Shown here: positions 57,216-64,000 of the stretch, in pieces
Layout: every line of letters begins with the position of its first letter
Numbering within the stretch: position 1 is the stretch's first letter
Origin: VFZP01 sp043755595
GTDB taxonomy: Bacteria > Acidobacteriota > Terriglobia > Bryobacterales > Bryobacteraceae
Length of the DNA: 64,000 nucleotides
Direction of reading: 5' to 3'
Assembly: GCA_043755595.1 (NCBI GenBank)
Contig: JAYUSQ010000070.1
Location: 1-64,000, forward strand
Made by a program: the position numbers and the translations under genes
Notes under the pieces: model-generated
The model's input: only the letters and a program-made list of their open reading frames with translations
Database searches by the model: none
Told to the model about the DNA's origin: nothing

Positions 57216-60200
57216 TCAGGAGGCAGCGGCCGCCGCCGAACCGCCTCGTTTGATCGCTTGTTCCAGATCGATCGAATGCACGGCGGCGCTGTTCATTTCT
57301 TCCGGCAAGACGTAGTCCGACGGGCGGCAGGTGAAGACAACAACTTGTATCTGACGCGTCACGACCCGAATGAGATCCCGAAGCCAAGCCATCCGAAGGC
57401 TATCGGTTTGCGTCAATTGATCGTCCAGCATCACCGCGCTATTCAATTTCTCGGCGAGCGTCAGCCGGAAGATGGTGGACAATTGCTCGCGCGTGCCGAC
57501 CGACAGTGCCCCTAACTCACGTGGCGCGCCGGCGGCCGTAATGCTTGGCGTAGCCAGATCGGGCCCGAGATTCAGGTGGCCGTATCGCCCGTGAGTTAAT
57601 TCCCCGAAGCGTTCGGCAATCGGTCCGCCTAACGCCCGGCCCAAGTGTACGCCTTCTTCCCGCTCGGCCTCCAGTAACGTGTTCTTCAACAGATCCCACG
57701 CGGCGAATTCATTCTGTACGTCCTGTTCGTTTTCCTTCTCGGCGCGTAGAGCGTCATGCGCGTCCGCGGCATGCTGCTTGGCTACATCGCCGCCCACATG
57801 TTGCAGCGCTCCGGACTTTGTTTGAATGGCGCCGGCGATCGCCTGCCACGCCAGGCGGGCATCGCAGAGTTGTTGACCGGCTTGCTCCAGATGCGCGGCG
57901 GTGATTAGGTGTGCGGGCTTCGGAGCGAGCTCCAGTTCGGCCTCGACCGCAGAGACGGCGTTTCGCGCGCCCGCTTCATCGGATTTGGCCGCGGCTTCCT
58001 TCCGTAGCGTGAGTTGCCCCTCGATCGTGGCCCGCGTGTTCTCAGCCTTTCGGAACTCTTCCTGCGCTTTATGGTGCGCGGCTTCGGCTCGGGCGCGCTT
58101 GGCGTCCGCTGTCGCAACGGCCGCTTCGGCCTGGCTTGCCACCTCAACTTCTTCCGAACCCAACGCAGCCAGCCGCGCGCCGGCCACCTTCGTTTCGATG
58201 CCGATCGTGTCCCGTTCGGAACGATGCCGCGCCAGCGCCGATTCCCAATCTCCTTCGATCGCCGATTGAGCTTCGGTGAACTCGGCGCGGGTCAAACTCA
58301 TCGCGCGATCGTTCTCTTGCAGGGCGGCCCTGTTGAGTGCGCAGGCGCCGCTCAGCCGCCGTTCGTCCTCGGCACGTTTGGCTACATCGCCGCCGATGGT
58401 GGCGAGCCGCTTCTCTGCATCCGATACGCTTTGGATTCGCTGGCCGCGCGCCAACTTTTCGAGCGCCGCCTCATCAAGCCCTGCCACTGCGCTTTCGGCC
58501 GTAGCCAGTTCAGCTTGCCTTTGCAACCGCAGCGCAGCCCAATCGGGCTGGTCTGCAACCCGCTGCTCCAACTGCGTTGCCTCACTCCGGGCCTCTTTGA
58601 TTTGAAGAGCCCGTGCGGCGCTCTCATCGATCTTGCGCGCTAACCCTGCGACGTTTGAAGCGCCAGCTTTTGTCAGCACTGGTTCCACTTCCGCAGCCCA
58701 GCGGGATTGCAGACCTGCCGCCGTTCTTCGCGTCTCCGCTGATCCGCCGGAAACGACAATCCCCGCAATGTTGTCGATGGCGATGGCGATTTCGCGATGC
58801 GCGGCCGTTTCAAGGACGGAGCCATCGAGATCGTGCGCCACCCAAGCGCCATCGTCACCCGAAACCGACACGCGCAGTTTGCCTTGGGCACGGACCGAGA
58901 CTTCAAGCCCGACGCGAAGGCTTGCGCGCGCCACTTCGAGATCGCGATCCAGCTTTTGCAGGGCTTGTAATTGCGCGGGCGTGATATCCAAACCGGGCTC
59001 TGCCGCTTCGAGCTTTGCCGCCGCAGCCCGTTTCTCTTTGGCGGTGACGCGCCAGGTTTCGATCTGAGCGAATCCCGTCTCAGCTTCGGCCAACGCTTGC
59101 CGCGTAGCGGCGCATCGCAGCCAATCGCCCGCCTGCTGCATGGTCCGCTCATCGCGCTTGGCCTCGTCCAGCACTTTCAGCGCGCGTTCCTGTTGTGCCT
59201 GCGCGGCGTTGGCGGCGGCCTCCAGCTTCGCCGTTTCCGCTTCGAGTTCGGCCACCCGCACCGCAACGCGCCGCACGCGCTCAACTAAAGCCAGGCTCGC
59301 CTCAGTTTGGACTTGCCGCGTGCGAAGTTCCGCGCATTGCTTGTGAGCGGACTCCTGCTGCAGCAAGCGTTCACGCGCGCGATCCTCGCTTTGCAACCGC
59401 ACCAGTTCTTCTTTTGCCGCCTGCGTGCGTTGCGTCGCGTCTTCGAATTCCCGGTTCGCCGCTCGCTCCCGTGTAGCGCAGCTTTCCACTTCCGCCAGAG
59501 CCGCGGCGAGTTGCGTTTCAGTCTGCCGCAACTCACGCATCACAGCTTCGACGGCGCGCAACGCTTCCTTGCGTTGCGCCAGCCGCTCCGCGATTTCACT
59601 GCGCTGCACGCCTTGCCGGTGAGCCGTTTCGATCTGCGCCAAAGTCGCTTCAGCCTGAACCACGGCGGCCTTCCCGCTGAAATGGTCCGCTCGCAGAATG
59701 CGCATCTCCGCTTCGATGGATTCGGTCTTCTGCAAGAGTTCATTGCAGCCGCGCAGGTCTTCCTCCTTACGTTGGATCGCTTCGCGGATTCGCATCCACG
59801 GAGAGCCCTGGCCCCGCTTTTGCTTGCCTGTGGAGGTGAAAGCGATGTCGACTCGCTCCTGAACCTTGTCGAGCACCTTCTTATACAGCGGATCTTCGGC
59901 CGCGGCTTGCAGCGCCTCGATCAAGCGCTTTTTGCCGGATTCGTCGGAGTCCCCCGTCAACGCCTGCGCAAAGATCGCGGCCACTTTGTCCTGCTCGGCC
60001 ATCAGAGCCGTGGCAAGGAATGTCATCGACATTCCCTGCGGCCGTCCTTTGCCGCCCGGCGGCGCGAGACCCCACCGCAGGATTTCACTCAACTGGCCAT
60101 CCACTTCACGGCCCCGCTTGACATTATGGAAGTCCACGCCGTCGCGAGATTCGTCGAGAAAGGCTGAGCCCGCGCTCCCAAAGGTTTTGCGCACACGCCA

Positions 60201-60443
60201 GATGCGTTGCGGTTCACTTTCGAAAATCAGCGTCACGGACGGATCGCCGGCGCCGTACCAACTCACAAACTCTTCGCACTTGCTCGACGTTGTCTGGAGG
60301 AGGAAGGCGGCGCGAATGGCTCCGGCGATGCTGGACTTACCCAAATCGTTCGGACCATACAGCACATTGAGTCCAGGGCCAAACTCCAACTCAGCCTTTC
60401 GTATCCCGCGAAAATTTTCCACGGCCAAGGAGACTAACTTCAC
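57216..60443 (-). CDS. SbcC/YhaN-like SMC-type ATPase
   Basis: 1075 aa. The N-terminal ATPase half has LVSLAVENFRGIRKAELEFG and Walker A LYGPNDLGKSSIAGAIRAAF. Residues ~200-900 are long coiled coils rich in Glu/Ala/Arg. The C-terminal half has LSVGTREQLSTIFRLTLAEK (signature) and SAVMLDDQLTQTDSLRMAWL (Walker B, with DD). No CxxC zinc hook is seen in the coiled coil, unlike classical SbcC/Rad50, so it resembles YhaN-type proteins. Pairs with the nuclease upstream (4-base overlap). Confidence 0.88.
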   Translation of the reverse strand: MKLVSLAVENFRGIRKAELEFGPGLNVLYGPNDLGKSSIAGAIRAAFLLQTTSSKCEEFVSWYGAGDPSVTLIFESEPQRIWRVRKTFGSAGSAFLDESRDGVDFHNVKRGREVDGQLSEILRWGLAPPGGKGRPQGMSMTFLATALMAEQDKVAAIFAQALTGDSDESGKKRLIEALQAAAEDPLYKKVLDKVQERVDIAFTSTGKQKRGQGSPWMRIREAIQRKEEDLRGCNELLQKTESIEAEMRILRADHFSGKAAVVQAEATLAQIETAHRQGVQRSEIAERLAQRKEALRAVEAVMRELRQTETQLAAALAEVESCATRERAANREFEDATQRTQAAKEELVRLQSEDRARERLLQQESAHKQCAELRTRQVQTEASLALVERVRRVAVRVAELEAETAKLEAAANAAQAQQERALKVLDEAKRDERTMQQAGDWLRCAATRQALAEAETGFAQIETWRVTAKEKRAAAAKLEAAEPGLDITPAQLQALQKLDRDLEVARASLRVGLEVSVRAQGKLRVSVSGDDGAWVAHDLDGSVLETAAHREIAIAIDNIAGIVVSGGSAETRRTAAGLQSRWAAEVEPVLTKAGASNVAGLARKIDESAARALQIKEARSEATQLEQRVADQPDWAALRLQRQAELATAESAVAGLDEAALEKLARGQRIQSVSDAEKRLATIGGDVAKRAEDERRLSGACALNRAALQENDRAMSLTRAEFTEAQSAIEGDWESALARHRSERDTIGIETKVAGARLAALGSEEVEVASQAEAAVATADAKRARAEAAHHKAQEEFRKAENTRATIEGQLTLRKEAAAKSDEAGARNAVSAVEAELELAPKPAHLITAAHLEQAGQQLCDARLAWQAIAGAIQTKSGALQHVGGDVAKQHAADAHDALRAEKENEQDVQNEFAAWDLLKNTLLEAEREEGVHLGRALGGPIAERFGELTHGRYGHLNLGPDLATPSITAAGAPRELGALSVGTREQLSTIFRLTLAEKLNSAVMLDDQLTQTDSLRMAWLRDLIRVVTRQIQVVVFTCRPSDYVLPEEMNSAAVHSIDLEQAIKRGGSAAAAAS

Positions 60444-61597
60444 TGCTTCGCCTCCCGAACGACACGATAGAGATGGAACAACGCGCGTTTGGCCACTTCT
60501 CCACCAGGCAGTTCTGCCTGTTCCTGAAGACGGCCCACTACTGACTTCAAGACATCCGGCAGACTATCGTCGAAGCCGCCCAGATCGGTGGTGCTCAACG
60601 TCAGGTTCTGGCGATTCACCAGCAACACACCGGCTCGTCCATGCGCGGTTTCATCCCCTTGAAGTTCCCGTACGATCGCATCGACACGCGACATCTCCGC
60701 AACACTTACTTCCATGTCCAGCGTGAGCCTGAGCACGCAATCCCGTAGGTCCTCGCGGCGTAGGTTCTCAAGTTCGGCGGCGCTTCGGCAGGTTTCGTCG
60801 CGCCACCGCCACTTACTCACCGATTCCTTGTGGACGTGAGGCGGCCGCCCATGGCGATAGAAACATACGATGGCCACGAAGCCGGCGTCCGTCTCTCCGA
60901 ACTTAGTCGCCTCCGGGGTGCCGGGATAGACGGTGGGTTGCGAGCTGGGCGGAAGCTCACGAAAGGCGTGCGTGTCGCCTAAGGCCAGATAATCCAAGCC
61001 CCGCTTCATGGCCGCTTCCGAGTCGATCGGGAAGTTAGTCTGGTGGCCGGAGATATCGAAGGTTTGGCCATGCACCATACCAATCCTGATGCCGCGATCG
61101 CCATCCGGGCGCGCGGGCAGCAGCATGGCAAGGTCATTGGAACCCGCCTGGCTTCGGCACGGAGCGGCGAATAACATCGCACCACCTTGTAACTCCATCG
61201 AGTAATCGTCCCGATCCACTACATGGACCCAGGCGGGCAGGCCACGCCGGAAAGGGTGATCGGCCGTCCAGACCGAGTTGGCTTCCAATGGGTCATGATT
61301 GCCGGGCAGCAGGAACACCGGACGGTCCTGCCAGTTCTGCCGCTTGAGTAACTCCAGTAATCCTCGCCACCATTGTTCGGCAGGAGCCGGCTCATCGAAC
61401 AAATCCCCGGCGCACAAGACCGCATCGACGGAGTAACTTTCGGCGAGGCCGAAAATGCGCTCTACGGCTCCCAGGCGGGCGCGCGTCAACTTATTCCGGT
61501 CGTCGTCGCCAAACGAGCGGAACCGGCAGCCTAAGTGCCAGTCGGCCGTGTGCAGGATCTTCAGAGCCACGTCTTCAGTTGCCTCCCATGGCTTCAT
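60440..61597 (-). CDS. SbcD-like metallophosphoesterase (DNA nuclease)
   Basis: 385 aa from ATG 61597, overlapping the helicase stop by 4 bases. GTG 61570 is an alternative that would start at VALKILHTADWHLGCRFRSF. Phosphoesterase motifs: DWHLG, VLCAGDLFDEP, LLPGNHDPLEA, GMVHGQTFD and LALGDTHAF. The C-terminal ~120 residues are a capping region. Predicted nuclease partner of the SMC-like ATPase, as in Mre11-Rad50 and SbcCD. Confidence 0.88.
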   Translation of the reverse strand: MKPWEATEDVALKILHTADWHLGCRFRSFGDDDRNKLTRARLGAVERIFGLAESYSVDAVLCAGDLFDEPAPAEQWWRGLLELLKRQNWQDRPVFLLPGNHDPLEANSVWTADHPFRRGLPAWVHVVDRDDYSMELQGGAMLFAAPCRSQAGSNDLAMLLPARPDGDRGIRIGMVHGQTFDISGHQTNFPIDSEAAMKRGLDYLALGDTHAFRELPPSSQPTVYPGTPEATKFGETDAGFVAIVCFYRHGRPPHVHKESVSKWRWRDETCRSAAELENLRREDLRDCVLRLTLDMEVSVAEMSRVDAIVRELQGDETAHGRAGVLLVNRQNLTLSTTDLGGFDDSLPDVLKSVVGRLQEQAELPGGEVAKRALFHLYRVVREAKQ

Positions 61598-64000
61598 TCG
61601 AGAATAAACTCCACGTCCAGAACGCGAACGATCGCGGGCGGCCGAAACCGTTTCTGGTGCGCGCGGTCACGCCATTTTTGGAAGGCCGGATCGTCACGCT
61701 TCTCCAGCCGCCCCACCTCGGCCTCCAGCTTGTCGATCTCTTCTTGCGCCGCGCGAATACGGGCGTTGGCCTGTTCGCGGATATCCGAACCCAGGGCTCC
61801 GTCGCGTTTCTCTTCGGCGGCGGTCAGTGTCGTGGTGGCCGCAGAAATCCGGCGGCGTAGGACAAACACCTGGTCTTCCACGTAGCGCTCGATCTGTTCC
61901 ATCTGCCGGTTGAAGGATTGCTGTTCGTCGCGCGCGACGCCTGTCTGATCGACGAAAATTTCCTGCTCCATCGCGTCGGCCAGCGCTTCGTCCAGGTCCA
62001 GCGTGGGCGCACCGCCGCTGACATCGCGTGGCGATTGTTCCAACAGCCATTGCGCACATTCGGCTTCGAGCGGATCGGTTTCGCCGTCCAGAACGGCTGC
62101 GGCCACCAACCGGTCTACGCGCTCGAAGCCTTCGTAACGAACGCGGTCTAACGCCAGCCGCCCCCGCGCACCGGTGCGCCCCGTGAGCGCGGCTGGGGCT
62201 TCGGGAGTTAGTTTCCACGCGACGCAAAGCCGTCCGCTGGCAGATGCACGCGCCTCTTCAATTGCGGCGCTAACCAACGGATGGCCGGGGTGAAGCGTGT
62301 CGGCTCCCCCGCCAATCCCAGCGAGTCCTCCGGCACGCCAATCTTCGGGCAGCAGCCGGGACGGTGGTATCTGCAGCCCGCCCTCGACTCGGCGATAGGG
62401 AATGCCCGCTGCATCCAGATACGCGGTCACGATCCATTCCAGCTCCGCATCCAAACGCGCCAGTCCTTCGGGAAGTTCATTGCGGAGCTTGGTGAAAGCT
62501 TGCTTCACGCGTTGATCGAATCTTGTTTCAATCAACCCGGCCGTGCGGGCCCAGACTTCTTCAAACTTTGTGCGCTGGTCCTCCATCTCGTCACGAAGCC
62601 GGCGGAGTTCGGACCCAATCTCTTCCACGGTCCTCGCCCGTTCGTAAATCCGGCCCAACCGGGCTTCAAAGTCATTCCCCAGCGCGCCCGCCAGCGTTTC
62701 CGGAGCGGAGCCTGAGGGCTCATGCAACACGACGTCCGACGCATCGAGCACCTGGCCGAATAACTCGAGCTTGCGGCTCAAGATTTCGAAGGTTAACTTT
62801 TGCGCTTCGTTGTCGGACGCGAGAAAGTTAATGACTGTGACATCGAATTTCTGGCCATACCGATGGCAGCGGCCGATCCGCTGTTCGATGCGTTGCGGAT
62901 TCCAGGGGAGATCGTAGTTGATGACCGTGTCGCAGAATTGCAGGTTGAGTCCCTTGGCCCCGGCTTCAGTGGAAATGAAAATCCGCGACCTGGTTTTGAA
63001 CTCGTGGACCAAAGCCTGCCGCACTGCGACGTCGCGGCTGGGCGCGCGATGGCCGGGCAAGGCGGCGCCGATTTCCTTTTGCCAGCGGCCTAGCGCTTCG
63101 GTGGCGCGCGCCGAATCGTTCACGCCGCGAAAGGTCGTGACCTCGCCGGGGTCCAAGCCGCCCTGTGCGACGAGTAACTCCGCAAGATAGGCTTGAGTAA
63201 CTAACGATTCCGTAAAGATCACCGCCCGCCGCCGGTCAGGTGGCCGCCCGGCGATGAACTGAATCGCGTCCAGTAGCTTGCCTGCTTTACTGTCAGTTGG
63301 CAGCGTTTCCGCCCGCTCTACAAACGCTCGCACGCGCTGTAACTCCGCTTCGATGGCGCCGGGCGTGGGCGGCGCTTTCGGCTCCAGCGCGATCTCATCG
63401 GCAGCGAGCTTTGAAGTGGCAACGTCGTCGCCGTCGAGATCGGCGAAGAACTCTTCGTCCGGTCCGGGGACGGCGCCGCCCAACATCGCCTCCAGCCGCT
63501 TGGCGACTTTGCGCAAGCTGGCTGCGAGCGCCTTCACGGAAGACGCCATCAGCCGGTGGAAACCAATCAGCAAAAGTTGCCGCTGATTGCCGCGGAACGC
63601 GATCAGGTGCGGCTCCAGCAGATACAACGTAACATCGTCGTACAGCGATTTCTCCGGCGGAGTCATCGCATACTCAAAGATCTGCGCGCGCCGGGCGACA
63701 AACGGCCGTTCCAAAAACTCTTGCGCCTGCCTGCGCAGCGTCCGCTGAACGACCGTGCCTAGCCGGCGCCGCAATTCATCGTCTTGCCCTTTCACCAGCG
63801 TACGGTCATCTCCGTCGCAGAACACGTTGCGGAATGTGGGAAGGTTTCCGAGTAAGGTGCCGGTAGGTTCAACATATTGGACCAATCCCCACAACTCAGT
63901 CAGGTTATTTTGAATCGGCGTAGCGGTCAGTAACAACACGGGAGTCTGGCGAAGGAACGTGCGGATGCGGCCCGCGGTCTGGGCGTCGGGTGAGTCTTCG
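61594..64000 (-). CDS. SNF2-family helicase, 5' end cut by window edge
   Basis: The frame stays open to the window edge, beginning EDSPDAQTAGRIRTFLRQTP, so at least 802 residues are visible. It contains VLLLTATPIQNNLTELWGLV (motif III), AGAKGLNLQFCDTVINYDLP (motif V) and NPQRIEQRIGRCHRYGQKFD (motif VI), then a long C-terminal region with coiled coil (QIERYVEDQVFVLRRRISAA). Walker A and DEAH lie outside. It is the first gene of a three-gene overlap operon with the nuclease and the SMC-like ATPase, all joined by ATGA. Confidence 0.88.
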   Translation of the reverse strand, partial: EDSPDAQTAGRIRTFLRQTPVLLLTATPIQNNLTELWGLVQYVEPTGTLLGNLPTFRNVFCDGDDRTLVKGQDDELRRRLGTVVQRTLRRQAQEFLERPFVARRAQIFEYAMTPPEKSLYDDVTLYLLEPHLIAFRGNQRQLLLIGFHRLMASSVKALAASLRKVAKRLEAMLGGAVPGPDEEFFADLDGDDVATSKLAADEIALEPKAPPTPGAIEAELQRVRAFVERAETLPTDSKAGKLLDAIQFIAGRPPDRRRAVIFTESLVTQAYLAELLVAQGGLDPGEVTTFRGVNDSARATEALGRWQKEIGAALPGHRAPSRDVAVRQALVHEFKTRSRIFISTEAGAKGLNLQFCDTVINYDLPWNPQRIEQRIGRCHRYGQKFDVTVINFLASDNEAQKLTFEILSRKLELFGQVLDASDVVLHEPSGSAPETLAGALGNDFEARLGRIYERARTVEEIGSELRRLRDEMEDQRTKFEEVWARTAGLIETRFDQRVKQAFTKLRNELPEGLARLDAELEWIVTAYLDAAGIPYRRVEGGLQIPPSRLLPEDWRAGGLAGIGGGADTLHPGHPLVSAAIEEARASASGRLCVAWKLTPEAPAALTGRTGARGRLALDRVRYEGFERVDRLVAAAVLDGETDPLEAECAQWLLEQSPRDVSGGAPTLDLDEALADAMEQEIFVDQTGVARDEQQSFNRQMEQIERYVEDQVFVLRRRISAATTTLTAAEEKRDGALGSDIREQANARIRAAQEEIDKLEAEVGRLEKRDDPAFQKWRDRAHQKRFRPPAIVRVLDVEFILE

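Overview
The window most likely comes from an acidobacterium of the Solibacter/Bryobacter type. This is judged from gene content, not from a marker gene. Pointers are a very long NHL-repeat protein ending in a domain resembling the 'Solibacter uncharacterized C-terminal domain', a DUF1501/DUF1800 pair, two FG-GAP/VCBS + ASPIC/UnbV (CRTAC1-like) proteins, a PEP-CTERM protein, and a large PVC-type dehydrogenase with HEAT repeats and a CxxCH haem motif. Base composition is GC-rich and genes are often joined by 4-base stop/start overlaps.

Layout. 1-2 kb: an Nramp-related transporter (cut by the window edge) downstream of a MgtE-N/CBS protein that has no membrane pore. 2-10.6 kb: haem dehydrogenase, small wHTH-like protein, frameshifted dGTPase, secreted metalloprotease, and several partial second copies of these genes. 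The stretch ends in a broken AAA/DUF4143 ATPase preceded by five imperfect palindromic repeats. 10.7-17.4 kb: a tightly packed seven-gene minus-strand operon (redoxin, TPR-VCBS-UnbV protein, two NitT/TauT-type permeases around one ATPase, binding protein, Tat-exported HMA-domain protein), followed by TauE/SafE and an outer-membrane barrel. 20-26 kb: broken antitoxin, serine hydrolase, a small 2-TM protein, and a translationally coupled histidine kinase - LuxR regulator - CRTAC1-like protein. 26-34.5 kb: PEP-CTERM protein, NHL protein, DUF433/DUF5615 toxin-antitoxin pair, DUF1501/DUF1800.

34.5-45.8 kb: ClC channel, then a five-gene operon of circularly permuted ATP-grasp, alpha-E and transglutaminase proteins, with one ATP-grasp/alpha-E pair separate and one fused. 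This is a predicted peptide-ligase system of unknown product. 45.8-47.6 kb: tRNA-Ala(GGC) whose 3' end is repeated 1.7 kb downstream. The repeat brackets a small degenerate island carrying a broken toxin/antitoxin pair and a decayed SEC-C-like gene. 47.7-51.5 kb: a toxin-antitoxin fusion ORF with a consensus promoter that predicts a leaderless mRNA, a restriction-like fragment, a second Nramp-like protein lacking both canonical metal-binding motifs, a TylF-type methyltransferase, and a cold-shock protein behind a structured leader. 51.5-57.2 kb: YggX, S55 peptidase, beta-propeller protein, GDPD. 57.2-64 kb: SNF2 helicase (cut by the edge), SbcD-like nuclease and SbcC-like ATPase in a 4-base-overlap operon.

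Broken reading frames fall almost entirely in accessory genes (ATPase, antitoxin, toxin, protease copy, dGTPase), while the long operons are intact. That favours genuine decay over sequencing error.
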